Positions 24,743-35,341 of a DNA stretch of 64,000 bases are shown piece after piece. The notes below the pieces were generated by a model. The model was not told the DNA's origin, ran no database searches, and saw only the letters and a program-made list of their open reading frames with translations. This DNA comes from Planctomycetota bacterium (GTDB lineage Bacteria > Planctomycetota > Uabimicrobiia > Uabimicrobiales > Uabimicrobiaceae): positions 1 to 64,000 of the forward strand of contig JAJDCR010000165.1 of NCBI GenBank assembly GCA_029260735.1, written 5' to 3'. A program made the translations under genes and the position numbers. How positions within the stretch are numbered: the stretch's first letter is position 1; the number at the start of each line of letters is the position of its first letter.

Positions 24743-27361
24743 TCATTCACAACCAATTATCCGATATATGTCATCTATGTTGAAAGGTTTACGTAAATAG
24801 CCGTCCGCCTTTCCAACATAGCTCATCAAAGTAGAGTCTTCGGCTCTACCTGTAACCAATACGATTCTTGCCTCTGCATCTATTTTTTTTATCTCATCAA
24901 AAACTCCAAAACCATTTATTTCGCCAGGCATTTTCACATCTAAAAAAATTAGGTGAAATTTATATTGGCGAGCAAGCTCAACAGCTTTCATACCATCATC
25001 AACTACTTCAACATCAAACCCTTTTTCCCTCAAAACATGTTTTAGTAACTTACGAATATTTTCTTCGTCTTCCACTACTAGAATTTTTTGAGTTTGGAGC
25101 GAAGGAGACGACCTATCTCTTAACATTTTTGGAATTTTCTGAGTTTGAGGGAGAGTTCTCACAGGTAGTACAATCGTAAAAGTAGTGCCCTTATCTATTT
25201 CACTTTCTACGAGAATTTTTCCTCCATGCTCTTTCATTATATGATAACAAGCATAAAGTCCCATTCCTGTACCAGGCTGAGTTCCTCCTCCAAAGCTCCC
25301 TTTGGTTGTCCAAAAGGGATCAAAAATCTTTTGTAAATTCTCTGAATCAATTCCCTTGCCTGAATCTTGGAAATTTATATGTATCCAATTTTGATCTTGC
25401 AATGATATTGTTATGGTAATAGTACCAAATTGCTCTATAGCATGCCAAGCATTAATGATTATATTTTCAAAGACTTGCTGAATTTTATTAGGGTTAGCCA
25501 CTGTTTCAGGGACTGGATTAAAGTTTTTCACGACCTTAATCCCTTCATTTTCTAAGGCGCCAGTAGTAAAGCGTAAAACATTCTCCACAACATCAACAAT
25601 GTTTACTTGCTCATCAGCATCTCTCTGTTTAGAAAAGGACAATAGGCTTTCTGTGATAGTACTTGCTCGGCGACATTGATTGATTACTGTATCAACAAGT
25701 TTATCTTTGTATTTTTCATTTACTTGGGCTATTTGGGCAAAACCATACATACTTGCAATAATATTATTAAATTCATGAGCTACTCCTGCCGCTAAGAGAC
25801 CAACTGTTGCCATCTTTTCAGACTGAATGAGCTGACTTTGAATGGACTTGAGCTTTTCCGTTCTCTCGGTCACTCTTTTCTCTAGCTCCGCATTCCACTG
25901 AGCAATTTCTTCCTCTTTATTTTTTAGTTCTCGATAGAACTTAGAGTTGGTTAGAGCTATTGCCGTATAGCTAGCCAAAATAGAGATTAAGCGCAAATCC
26001 TCTGTTGTAAAACGTCCTCTATTTTTTTTATCACTAACACAAATCGCTCCAATAGCAGGCTTATTATCATCATCTTTCTCATTGGAAGTAGTGATAGGGA
26101 CAATAACAAAAGAAGATCCCAAATATTTTTCCTTGATCCAACCCTTTAAGTCTTCTGGTATATTTTTTCCCTGTCCCAAGAGAGGCTTGCGGTCTTTCAT
26201 GACCTTAACAAAAGAGGCGGGGATGGACATTTCTTTTTGTTCTTCTTTTGTTGCTCCTATAGCATGAGAAAGAGAGATTTTTCCTTCTTCTTGCAAAAAA
26301 AGATAGCTTTTTTGACAACCGAAAATACGAGAGGCATAGAGACAGGCATCTTCAATAATAGATTCCTGACGTAGGTAAGAAGAAAGACCTTGTGTTGCAT
26401 GGGAAAGAGATAATAGGTTGTGTCCGAACTCTTCTCTTTCTTTGTAAAAGGAAGCATTTTCAATTACCATGGCCGCTTGTAAAGTAGCCTTTGTCAAAAA
26501 ATCAAGATCTTTACTGGAAAAATGATTGCGGCGGTAAGAGTCGACTTGAATGAGTCCTAAGATTTCTTCATTCCGAATCAAGGGAACACACATAGCAGAC
26601 ATAATGTTGTGCCGAATCATACTCTCTGCTTTTATCCGAGGGTCTTCCATTGTGTTTTCACACAAAAGTGACTGTTTTGTCGAAATAACCTCGTCCATAA
26701 TAGTTTGACTAATTTTAGGGCTTTGGGAAATTTGCTCATTTTTAACGATAACAACCGCAGGTACCATTTTCTGCCGGCCTTTGTCAAACAACATGATAAA
26801 ACCACGATCGGCAGAAAACTCATCCAGAATAATCTCTAGAAATTTTCGAAGCAGTTGATCTAAGTCTAAAATACCACTTATAGCGTTGGATATTCTATAT
26901 AAAGTGACAAGTTTTTTGTCGTAGGTCGTTTGATCTTTGAAACTTTCAATGATATGGTGGGCATTGTCGTAAGGAGTTTGACGAGATCCAATCCGAGATT
27001 CAATAATAGCATCAATAAAAGCGTCGTTACTTTCTTCTCCTGTTTTAGAGGAATCGGAAACATCTTCTTGGTCATCAAAAAGGAAGACAAAATCCCCTAC
27101 TGTAACGATGTCTCCATGATGTAACTTAGCATTGTCTTCCACAGCACTTCCATTTACTGAAAAATCAATACTTTCACTAAAAGCAGAGATATGTGCATTG
27201 CTATCCAAAAGCTTTATTTTCAAGTGATGGCTTTCTACCAATGGCGAATCCAAAACAATACTATTGGAAGGGTTACTTCCTAGACTCTCTTCGTTAACCA
27301 GCATGAAAGTTTTGTTTTCCAAGTCTGGTCTCGGTGCTGAGATTACAATTAACTGGGCCAA
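24743..27361 (-). CDS. FHA-GAF-GAF hybrid histidine kinase
   Basis: 872 residues. A FHA domain (about 20-98: LGSNPSNSIVLDSPLVESHHLKI) should bind phosphothreonine. Two GAF domains follow (about 130-300 and 310-465), then a short coiled coil, a HisKA dimerisation domain with H529 in AAGVAHEFNN, a HATPase domain (N box with NIIINAWHAI, DSGKGID, DPFWTTK, GTGMGLYACY), and a C-terminal receiver with D808 in LIFLDVKMPG. It starts at TTG after AAGGA; the next ATG would cut into the FHA domain. No membrane helix. The FHA module joins Ser/Thr phosphorylation by the many local kinases to two-component signalling, with the downstream receiver protein as the likely partner. Confidence 0.92.
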   Translation of the reverse strand: MAQLIVISAPRPDLENKTFMLVNEESLGSNPSNSIVLDSPLVESHHLKIKLLDSNAHISAFSESIDFSVNGSAVEDNAKLHHGDIVTVGDFVFLFDDQEDVSDSSKTGEESNDAFIDAIIESRIGSRQTPYDNAHHIIESFKDQTTYDKKLVTLYRISNAISGILDLDQLLRKFLEIILDEFSADRGFIMLFDKGRQKMVPAVVIVKNEQISQSPKISQTIMDEVISTKQSLLCENTMEDPRIKAESMIRHNIMSAMCVPLIRNEEILGLIQVDSYRRNHFSSKDLDFLTKATLQAAMVIENASFYKEREEFGHNLLSLSHATQGLSSYLRQESIIEDACLYASRIFGCQKSYLFLQEEGKISLSHAIGATKEEQKEMSIPASFVKVMKDRKPLLGQGKNIPEDLKGWIKEKYLGSSFVIVPITTSNEKDDDNKPAIGAICVSDKKNRGRFTTEDLRLISILASYTAIALTNSKFYRELKNKEEEIAQWNAELEKRVTERTEKLKSIQSQLIQSEKMATVGLLAAGVAHEFNNIIASMYGFAQIAQVNEKYKDKLVDTVINQCRRASTITESLLSFSKQRDADEQVNIVDVVENVLRFTTGALENEGIKVVKNFNPVPETVANPNKIQQVFENIIINAWHAIEQFGTITITISLQDQNWIHINFQDSGKGIDSENLQKIFDPFWTTKGSFGGGTQPGTGMGLYACYHIMKEHGGKILVESEIDKGTTFTIVLPVRTLPQTQKIPKMLRDRSSPSLQTQKILVVEDEENIRKLLKHVLREKGFDVEVVDDGMKAVELARQYKFHLIFLDVKMPGEINGFGVFDEIKKIDAEARIVLVTGRAEDSTLMSYVGKADGYLRKPFNIDDIYRIIGCE

Positions 27362-27654
27362 GGTTTTGTCATCCTTTCTTAGTCGGACATAACTCTATTA
27401 CTTTGAAAAGGCCTTTCATGAAAATTCCTAGTCTTTTTTGCGGTAAAAAATTGATAAAACAAAAGATTCCAGGTTTTCATTTTTTAACTTATATTACTTT
27501 TATTAGTTTTTAGTGCATGATTGTTTTATTTCTGAACACTTTCATACTTATAAAATAACGAAATCTTAAGTTTTTGCAATTTTTTTTAGAAATAAAGTAA
27601 AATTTTCTCTTAAATTTACACTGCTTAACTTAGATATACCATAACAAAATTTTA
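27362..27654. other. AT-rich divergent intergenic region
   Basis: About 290 bp of very AT-rich sequence between the histidine kinase start and the operon promoter. I see no gene, repeat or strong dyad in it. It must hold the histidine kinase promoter, but no clear match to a -35/-10 pair stands out on the minus strand. Confidence 0.4.
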
Positions 27655-27683
27655 TTGACTTTGCCAGAGGTGTCCAGTATGAT
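27655..27683 (+). promoter_or_regulatory. Sigma-70-type promoter of the three-gene operon
   Basis: TTGACT at 27655-27660, a 17-bp spacer, and TATGAT at 27678-27683. Both boxes differ from consensus by one base and the spacing is ideal. Transcription would start near 27690, about 70 bases before the ATG at 27760. No other box in the gap fits as well. Confidence 0.7.
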
Positions 27684-27759
27684 TGAGCCAGATAATTCTG
27701 AATAATACGAGTGCTAATTCAGATACTGTAATTTTGGGAATGCCTAAAAAAGGAGATCT

Positions 27760-30700
27760 ATGTTGCCTGTGTCGACTGATCCATCCAGGGGAATACAGCT
27801 CAAAGAAGGCAGCTTTACTTTTCCCCCTCAATATAAGTGTAGGGTAGATATAGAAGCTCTCAAGGAACTTCCCCGTAACTTTGAAATTTGCGAACAAGGG
27901 ATCGAAGCTCTAAATGACCTCTTCTATGAGGCTCCTCCTGAGCAAAAAGAGGGCGTATTAGTCCAAAAAGCGATCTGGGAAAATGTTCTTGAGCGTATTC
28001 AAAAAGTTCATGTCTTCAATGCTAGTTCTAGCTATACCGACTTATCAAGTCAACCTCTTCCTCCTCGGGTTATCTTAACCAAGGACAAACAATCTTATCC
28101 TCTAGATTCGATTCTTGTGAAAGACCTAGGTAATCCTTTTCTTGAAAAGAAAAGGTTGGCCAGAGAACTGCTTGCTATTGTCGCAGCTGTCAAAACCGTT
28201 CGGGAAGAGCCGCTCTTTCAATACAAAGATTTTTTTATTTTTCCAAGTAAAGACGCTTTTGTTCTTTCGGATACGGAAACCGGAGAACGCCGGCTTACAA
28301 TAGCTCTTTACTCTATGTGTCCCGCAGAAACAGATGAAAGCATTAGCAGCGAAGAACACTGCTTGACTGCTATTAAAGATTTAATTAGAAGTCGGTGGGA
28401 CTTTCGAGAATTTCGTCGTGTTTTAAATGCAAATGATTTAGACACAGCCTTTGAAGCATTAAAACACATCTCCCAGGATATTCCAACCTGGAAATTACTC
28501 GCAATCAACAGTGGTTATGCCGCTATCTATGCTTTTATTGCATTTGTCGCCTTTTCTTTTTTAATGTTCTTGACTAGCCTGACCCCATGGAACCGGGCTA
28601 TTTTACAAGACATTAGCTATCAGTTCATTGGAGAGAAGGATCCCGCCAAAGTAAAAAGTACTTTGGCTATGGTACGCGACGAGACAGGTTACCGAACCGA
28701 AATTTCAGACAGTCCTCGTATTGAGCTGAATACGCAAGGAGAAAGCAAAGAAAAAATCCAGATAATAGGAACCTACTTGTCGCCTCTACGTCTGGACACC
28801 ATGAAGGGACTTTTTATATTCGACACCTTGGGGATGACCCAAGCTTTAGATCGAATCTATAATTTAAACTACCAAGCTCCCCTCAGCTTAGAAGAAATTA
28901 ACATTGAGCCTAAGACTGAAATGGTTAAACTCACTTCCTCTACGATTCAATCAGAAGCAGGAAAGAGTGAGCCTGTTTTTCAACTCACCAGTCAAAAAAA
29001 ATGGGGACGAGAACGTTTTTCTATCAAGCCCAAAGATGAGCGAGTAGAAAAATCACTCGAGATGGAAGCGGTTGCTATCCAGCCTGACTGGACCTTAGAA
29101 ACAGAACCTAAAACCATCAGTTTCCAACAAGCTGTCACAGGAAAATTAGGGGTTAGAGGACTTCGTATTTACGCAAATCCTACCGAAAAAGAAAAGAAAA
29201 AAGGAGCCAAAATTCAAGTATTGAATGAAGGCGCTTATTTTCGAGTTACTTTTGATAACCCCAATGAAGTTACTGTTCCAATGCAGATGCGCTATCTTCG
29301 CGATCCGAAAGGGAACCCTGTTGCCACTATAGATTTCAGCGAGAGTTTCTATAGCGAAAAACAACCTCCTATCACCCGCTCGATTCGAGTTCGGCGCCCT
29401 AGACCGCAAGATGATTTTGAAGAGCCCGATATAGACAATTTTGATGATCCCGATATGGATAATAATGATCGTCCTAAAGGGTCTCTCAGCCGTCGCAACG
29501 GAGATATTTATGAGTTAGATGGGCAAGAGTTCTATCGACTAAAAGAATTGCCCAGCGGAATTACAACCTTGCATCTTGCTTCGAAGTCTCTTCCTGATGA
29601 GCCAGTGGAAGGAATACTTCATATCGCTGTTCCAGGGATTGGAAAGTCGATCGAAGTTCCCATTAAGTTCATGCCTCAAGAAAAAATTGAGTCTGAGCCT
29701 AAAGAAATGGTTCATGTGCGTGATACAGTCACAGGTTTAGCTTATCCCATTACTTTAACAAAAAAGATATGGGAGCAACCAGCCACAAAGATTAAGCCAG
29801 TTGAGAATGGAAATTTTATTTACGACCTCAAAGCAGGCGAAAGTAAAACTCTTCCAGGGTACTCAGCCTTGGGCTTAGGTTTACAGTTACAATCAGATCC
29901 TAACACGATTTACTTTTATAACATGGCGACAGGAGAAACAGAAAGTATTGTCAGCTACACTCGCGAAAGCGATGGCGTTTTGTACTTCTCTGCCAAACCA
30001 GAAACCTACCAAAAAGTATCAGCTGACTCCAAGTGTTTTGACCCTGTTAGTCCGGATAAATTAGGTTCTTTCAAAATACGAGAAGAAAAAGCCAAAGGGA
30101 TTAACCAACTCTATGTTGTTGTCCTAACAGACAAAAACGTAGAAGATTCTTCTTTAGCTGTAAAATGGGACGGAGAGAAGGTCGCAACCACTCTTCCTAT
30201 TTCAGCTCGATCTCGAGAAGCTCTTAAAGTGGTTACCTGGAAAGATAGTTCTCTCACTCAGGGAGTGAATCAGTACAATCGCAAGGACTGGACAGAGAGC
30301 GCTTCTGTAGAAGGACCTCTCGGAGGTTTCCGCTATAGCGTAGTTCTCTTTTCCGGAGAAGAAGCGGTTAAGGATGTTTCCAATGAAGTCTATCTAAAAA
30401 TAGATGACCCTAGTATAGCGAACACTCTGTACCAAACAACAGACGGCGACTGGTTTACCTACAATGAAGAGTCTATTCTCGGAGCAAAGCGTCTTTCGCA
30501 ACCATCTTCTCAGATCAAGTTCTTAAAAAGACAAAAAGATCCGGCTCATATCGAAGTGGATACCCAAGAAGCTCTTCGAAGTAAAGACCGCGATTATCTT
30601 TTCTTACCTGAGCAACAAGACATTGGACGAGTTACTAAGTACCTAGTTGTACCTGGGAAAGCTATCCATCCGGGAGATAAAGACAAGAAAGTCAATTTTA

Positions 30701-33036
30701 CTTTCTACTATCCTGCCAAAGAAATGGACGCTCAACTGGAAGTTACTGTTTCTAGGGCAGAGATTAGACCAGAAAACTGGAAAGTCACTCTCAACAACGA
30801 TGAGAATACTTTAAGCATCAAAGTTAAGGAATACGAAAAAGCCGACCATGAAAAGTTGGCCAATAAAGTTCGATTCCTTTTGGCTTGTGCTTCCACACAA
30901 CTTATGCACGGCCGTTACCACCAAGAGTGGAATGCTCATGAAACCGATGAGAAGCTCAGCGAAGCAATTCGTTGGAGTCTCCAGTCTGTAGGTTTTGATG
31001 ATCTTAAAGCTCCTCCAGCTATCTTAGGAAAGCTTGGAGAAACATTGGCTCAGTCAATTGAGCAAAAAAATGAGTTTGGAATTAAGATGGCCTACCAATT
31101 CATGCGAGAAGTTCTTGCTTTGTCTTGGAGCCCTCAAGCAGAGGATTTACTGGCCGACTATCTTAAATTGCGCGACTTGGACAAAGTGTTTACCCAAGGC
31201 ACTAATGTTGAAAATGATAATTTCAAAGTTATCGTAGGTAACTACCCTAACCGTGCTTTTCCAGTGATGGTAAATGAGCCAGAAACCTACCAAGAAATTG
31301 AGTTTATCATCTCTTATGATAAACTTTTGATGGATAAAACCCACGAAAATCTTCATCAACTGAGAGAAGCCTATTATTACGGTATTCCTCACACGATTAA
31401 AGATTCTTCGGTCATGAATGTACTAACAGAGCTTTACCCTCACCAAGATGTTTTCCCAGAGCAAACCGTTGCCATCGGGAAGTCTGGTGTCCAAATTTCT
31501 GAAAAAATTCATGAAAATTTACTCAAGTACACTCTTTGGGAAAGTCGCCTCAATGACTTTGCTAAATCAGAAAGTAAGTTTTGGATTGCTCTTCAAGGTG
31601 TTACTACCGAAATTGCCGACGTAGATGGTAGTATTAACGAAAAAGAAGTCAATGCAATCTCAGAAGAGATTCAAAAACGATTCCAAAGCTACTTCCTTTC
31701 GCCGGTTGATGTGCGCCGAGTTTATTGGTCTGAATTAAAACCTAAAGTGCGTAAAAAAGAAGATGCTGGGGATAATCGAGAAAGACTAAGCCCAGAAGAA
31801 CAATCAGGTCTTCTTCGCTTTGTTGAGCGAACGATGATGCCTCAGTTCACTGACCCAAGTGCTTGGTACAGCAACTTCACCTTTGTTGTTGACCGTCTGA
31901 CCCAAGATCGCTGTCCTTTCCATAAATGGATTTATCTAAAATCCTACCGTCCGGATGGAAGTCACGTCAAAGTCAGATTGTTTAAACGAGATGGTATTCG
32001 TCTATCTCCTTATCCTGGTCAAGACTACAAAGTAGATATTACTACAGATGAAACGGGCTACACTAATATCCTAACAGTAGAAGGAGCTAGTGTTTTCCAA
32101 GACTGGTTTGGTCCTCATACTTCTAAAGAGAAAAAAGCTTCTCGTGTGGAAGACCGTCTCTCCGTAAAAATCTACTATGAAGATAACCAAGGAGAGCATG
32201 AAGTCGTTCGAGCAGGTGGAATTAGTCCTCCTATTATCGACTTTGAAGTTCATCCTGCTAGTGTAATCCTCTATGAGGTGAGTGGATATCACGTCTCTCC
32301 TGACCGTATGCGCGAAGTCGTTCGCAATCAAAATGGTCAATTTAAGTGGGAGATTAAAAAAGACAAAAAAGACTGGGTTTGGAACTTCCTCTTTGAGAAT
32401 GGTCCAACCTTAACTCCTTTTGCTTTTAATATCCAAGCGACGAAACTAGATCCTGTGGTTATCGACTTTAGCTTGTTTTGGCCACTGACAGTTTCGCCAC
32501 CAGAAGAAAAAAGAAACTTGGTCAGTTTAGGAGAAGATTACGAACTGGAGTTCTTGTATCTCGACGAGAAGACCCAACTTCCTCAAAACATCTTCTTTCC
32601 TTATAACAATTTAAAGGAAATCATTGATGCTTACAATGTTGCCCGTCGTTTGTCTCGCCGTGGTTTTTTTGACCAGTTGGAAAGACTATTCAACTCAAGT
32701 AGCCAAGTAAGCTCAGCCGTTCATTTTAAATGGAACCCAGAACTGGGAACTTACTACAACGAACTGCGCCAAATGGAAAACGAGAGACCACAAACTTTCC
32801 GCTATAACTACGCCAACAATGGACATGAACTTAAAGTGACCATTTACGAGGATGGTTTAAAGCCGAAAGACTTTGCCGGCACTCATCCTGTTTTGAAAGT
32901 GACTTCCCAGCAAAAAGATTCGATGATCTTAATCTGGAAGATATCGCCCAAACAGGGAATCCAACGTGGTTTCCCCAAGTACATCATAGATAAAACACGT
33001 ATCACAAACAGTGACCCTGTTATCAGTAACGATTAG
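27760..33036 (+). CDS. Giant single-pass membrane protein of unknown family
   Basis: 1758 residues after a strong AAAAGGAGATCT start. A ~245-residue N-terminal domain without signal peptide is followed by one clear membrane helix (about 247-274) and a ~1480-residue part that should lie outside the cytoplasm. That part mixes beta-rich segments, a proline/acid-rich spacer near 545-575 (DFEEPDIDNFDDPDMDN) and helical stretches, one with ADVDGSINEKE, which looks like a TerB- or EF-hand-type acidic turn. I recognise no family. It is the first gene of an operon with a GTPase (8 bp downstream) and an actin/Hsp70-fold protein, so it may be the membrane component that those two work on or through. Confidence 0.8.
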   Translation: MLPVSTDPSRGIQLKEGSFTFPPQYKCRVDIEALKELPRNFEICEQGIEALNDLFYEAPPEQKEGVLVQKAIWENVLERIQKVHVFNASSSYTDLSSQPLPPRVILTKDKQSYPLDSILVKDLGNPFLEKKRLARELLAIVAAVKTVREEPLFQYKDFFIFPSKDAFVLSDTETGERRLTIALYSMCPAETDESISSEEHCLTAIKDLIRSRWDFREFRRVLNANDLDTAFEALKHISQDIPTWKLLAINSGYAAIYAFIAFVAFSFLMFLTSLTPWNRAILQDISYQFIGEKDPAKVKSTLAMVRDETGYRTEISDSPRIELNTQGESKEKIQIIGTYLSPLRLDTMKGLFIFDTLGMTQALDRIYNLNYQAPLSLEEINIEPKTEMVKLTSSTIQSEAGKSEPVFQLTSQKKWGRERFSIKPKDERVEKSLEMEAVAIQPDWTLETEPKTISFQQAVTGKLGVRGLRIYANPTEKEKKKGAKIQVLNEGAYFRVTFDNPNEVTVPMQMRYLRDPKGNPVATIDFSESFYSEKQPPITRSIRVRRPRPQDDFEEPDIDNFDDPDMDNNDRPKGSLSRRNGDIYELDGQEFYRLKELPSGITTLHLASKSLPDEPVEGILHIAVPGIGKSIEVPIKFMPQEKIESEPKEMVHVRDTVTGLAYPITLTKKIWEQPATKIKPVENGNFIYDLKAGESKTLPGYSALGLGLQLQSDPNTIYFYNMATGETESIVSYTRESDGVLYFSAKPETYQKVSADSKCFDPVSPDKLGSFKIREEKAKGINQLYVVVLTDKNVEDSSLAVKWDGEKVATTLPISARSREALKVVTWKDSSLTQGVNQYNRKDWTESASVEGPLGGFRYSVVLFSGEEAVKDVSNEVYLKIDDPSIANTLYQTTDGDWFTYNEESILGAKRLSQPSSQIKFLKRQKDPAHIEVDTQEALRSKDRDYLFLPEQQDIGRVTKYLVVPGKAIHPGDKDKKVNFTFYYPAKEMDAQLEVTVSRAEIRPENWKVTLNNDENTLSIKVKEYEKADHEKLANKVRFLLACASTQLMHGRYHQEWNAHETDEKLSEAIRWSLQSVGFDDLKAPPAILGKLGETLAQSIEQKNEFGIKMAYQFMREVLALSWSPQAEDLLADYLKLRDLDKVFTQGTNVENDNFKVIVGNYPNRAFPVMVNEPETYQEIEFIISYDKLLMDKTHENLHQLREAYYYGIPHTIKDSSVMNVLTELYPHQDVFPEQTVAIGKSGVQISEKIHENLLKYTLWESRLNDFAKSESKFWIALQGVTTEIADVDGSINEKEVNAISEEIQKRFQSYFLSPVDVRRVYWSELKPKVRKKEDAGDNRERLSPEEQSGLLRFVERTMMPQFTDPSAWYSNFTFVVDRLTQDRCPFHKWIYLKSYRPDGSHVKVRLFKRDGIRLSPYPGQDYKVDITTDETGYTNILTVEGASVFQDWFGPHTSKEKKASRVEDRLSVKIYYEDNQGEHEVVRAGGISPPIIDFEVHPASVILYEVSGYHVSPDRMREVVRNQNGQFKWEIKKDKKDWVWNFLFENGPTLTPFAFNIQATKLDPVVIDFSLFWPLTVSPPEEKRNLVSLGEDYELEFLYLDEKTQLPQNIFFPYNNLKEIIDAYNVARRLSRRGFFDQLERLFNSSSQVSSAVHFKWNPELGTYYNELRQMENERPQTFRYNYANNGHELKVTIYEDGLKPKDFAGTHPVLKVTSQQKDSMILIWKISPKQGIQRGFPKYIIDKTRITNSDPVISND

Positions 33037-33044
33037 GAGAGAGT

Positions 33045-35321
33045 ATGGCCTCTTATGAAGAACATTGCCGTGCATTAGGAGAATGCACGGTAAAAATGGT
33101 AGATGTCATCAAAGATACACTGCCACTCCAAACTTTCAAGGAGAGCATTGATCCTCGAAATAACAAAATTCTTCGAGACATCGAAGATGAGTTAACTTGC
33201 ATAGGCAACGATGGGCTGAACATAGTTAGCCGTTCCCAACGTCCTCCCTGTGCGATTCTTCTCGGGACAAGTTCTGCTGGGAAAACGGAGCTTTTGGGAA
33301 GCTTTTTACCGAAGCTCAGATCTTTCTCCGGTTCCACGGCGGCGGATACTACTCCTATGCTGGTACGTATGCGTTATCCCAAGGAGTTTAGTCCAGAGGA
33401 TCATGGGCGTTTGACTTTTCTTATGCCCCGTGACTTATCGAAGCTAATGTCTAGCCTACCCAAGGTTCGCCAAGCCATTCGCGATGACAGTCAAGTGGCC
33501 GAGTCTTGGGATGAGATTGTTCGTCTAGAAAGAAGCGATGAGAAAAGAGACGAAGCTTTCGAGAAAAAGCTTTATGTGGCACTTCGCGACTGGGTTCGTG
33601 AGGCTCACAATTGGGCTAAAGTAGATGGTGATGAAGAGGACAGTGAGTATTTTGACACTCTGACTCTCATCACAGAACATTTTGATCCCGATAGCAATGC
33701 TTTTAATTCCATGAACCCGGTACCTCGCAAGCTTTTGAAGTTTTTCCTAGATAAAGGACAAAAAGCAAAAGACCTAGGTGACATCTTAAGAGATAAAGAG
33801 AATCTTGCTCGACAAGAAGCCAAGTCCCTCGGGGAAAAGTACTATCTTATGCGTACCGTTGGTGCGATTACCGATCTCTTTGTTGAGGAAGACATCCTCA
33901 AAGATATCGATATCTACGACACCGCGGGAGTTCGTGTGGGAGGAGATGAAGCAGACACTCTCAAACCCGACCAAATGGTTCACTCACAGATCCAGGCGTA
34001 TAAAAACCGTTGGGGATTTGAGCGTCTGATTCCTTCAGTCGACATTATCATCTTTATTCTTGTTTTGGAAGAGCAACAGGTAGATACCGAGTTCCAGTCA
34101 CTCTTTGATGAGTGTCGTAAACACGGGAATCTTCAAAAACGTCTCTTCATTTTCTTAAACAAGTTAGACAAAGCGGTTGCTCAAGCAATCAATAAAGAAG
34201 ACTACAAGAAAAACAAAAAGAAAGAATACGTTCCTGATGAAGATAAAACTTGGAAACTTTGGGTTCAAACCAATGTAATGGATAAGATCCGGGGCTTAGG
34301 AGACGATTTTAATAATGTCTTTCTCTGCCGTGCACCCAAGTTTAAAATCAACATCGAAGGGGGCGAGTCCTTCTTAGACAGTAGTACAAGTAGTCCTACT
34401 TTAAATCGTTATCTTTACGACGCCAAGAAAAACCTCAAGGCTTGTCTAGATGATAAAGACGGTGGGATAAAGTTTGCTTGGCAAACAGTCGAAAGGATTA
34501 TGCGTAAACAGGGAAGTCAAATTCGCTATGATCGCATAGGAACTCAAATCCTTCCCTTGGTAAAAAACCTCCTTATGGTCTTGAGTACCAAAAAGGTGGC
34601 CGAAGAAAAACCATCGAATAAAGAAATCGACGAGTACTTAGAAAAACTCCTCAAGGACCTAACAGATCTTCGTTGGCGTAGTGAAGAGTTTCGTCTTCCC
34701 GAGCGTTTTGGCGAATACTGCGTTCAAAAAGGCTTTTGTACTTCCAAAGAAATTGAGGACTCTCTTCTTTTCCAAGAAGAGGTTAACAACGAAACTGGTC
34801 GTAAAGTCCGCATTGGTCAGATTTTGGTAGACCGCAAAATTCTTACACTCGATCAAGTCCGTAATGTTATGTTAGACGCCGAAACCGAGGAAGAAGATTG
34901 GGATGTTTATCAAAAGCAAACCTTTGAACATGTCCGCAACAGAGTTAAGCAACAAGTTGTCAGCTTTATGGAAGAAAAAGGACGACCTATCATCAACGGA
35001 AATATCCCTGTTGAAGAGGTTATTAATTACCTAAGTGAACCTGTTGCCCAACTCGAAAACGAGCTTCGTGGTATTTACAACAATGAAGAGAGAAAAGCTT
35101 TCCAAGAAGCCGTCCAAAATGTAATGGAATGTCAACTTTTGGCTGCTCTTTGGAACCAAGATAAACTGAAGAAACACCTTTGGGATCAAAAATCTAAAAT
35201 TACCTCTTCTTTCCATATCCGTGATGATATTTCCAAAGAGGAAGCAATCAAAGTAACCGAGTGTTACGATGCTCTAAGTGCTATCAACGAAAAGCTTCCC
35301 GCGATTGAGGAATCCAACTAA
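33045..35321 (+). CDS. Dynamin-like GTPase with MshEN-like domain
   Basis: 758 residues. The GTPase signature is clear: P-loop GTSSAGKT at 74-81, a Thr pair at 102-103 that can serve as G2, DTAG at 292-295 and NKLD at 372-375. G1 and G3 lie about 210 residues apart, far more than in small GTPases, which points to a large dynamin/SrfC-like class with an insertion. A MshEN-like domain sits at about 548-620 (FGEYCVQKGFCTSKEIEDSL, then RIGQILVDRKILTLDQV). The ends are helical. AGGAGAGAG precedes the ATG. The order membrane protein, GTPase, actin-fold protein recalls the SrfABC loci of enterobacteria, but the similarity I can see is at fold level only. Confidence 0.8.
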   Translation: MASYEEHCRALGECTVKMVDVIKDTLPLQTFKESIDPRNNKILRDIEDELTCIGNDGLNIVSRSQRPPCAILLGTSSAGKTELLGSFLPKLRSFSGSTAADTTPMLVRMRYPKEFSPEDHGRLTFLMPRDLSKLMSSLPKVRQAIRDDSQVAESWDEIVRLERSDEKRDEAFEKKLYVALRDWVREAHNWAKVDGDEEDSEYFDTLTLITEHFDPDSNAFNSMNPVPRKLLKFFLDKGQKAKDLGDILRDKENLARQEAKSLGEKYYLMRTVGAITDLFVEEDILKDIDIYDTAGVRVGGDEADTLKPDQMVHSQIQAYKNRWGFERLIPSVDIIIFILVLEEQQVDTEFQSLFDECRKHGNLQKRLFIFLNKLDKAVAQAINKEDYKKNKKKEYVPDEDKTWKLWVQTNVMDKIRGLGDDFNNVFLCRAPKFKINIEGGESFLDSSTSSPTLNRYLYDAKKNLKACLDDKDGGIKFAWQTVERIMRKQGSQIRYDRIGTQILPLVKNLLMVLSTKKVAEEKPSNKEIDEYLEKLLKDLTDLRWRSEEFRLPERFGEYCVQKGFCTSKEIEDSLLFQEEVNNETGRKVRIGQILVDRKILTLDQVRNVMLDAETEEEDWDVYQKQTFEHVRNRVKQQVVSFMEEKGRPIINGNIPVEEVINYLSEPVAQLENELRGIYNNEERKAFQEAVQNVMECQLLAALWNQDKLKKHLWDQKSKITSSFHIRDDISKEEAIKVTECYDALSAINEKLPAIEESN

Positions 35322-35341
35322 AATAAAGGAGATTTTTTACC

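Noticed and set aside
31610..31680. EF-hand calcium site in the giant membrane protein
   Set aside because: ADVDGSINEKE matches only part of the loop and there is no paired second hand; a TerB-like turn is equally possible, so no domain was assigned.
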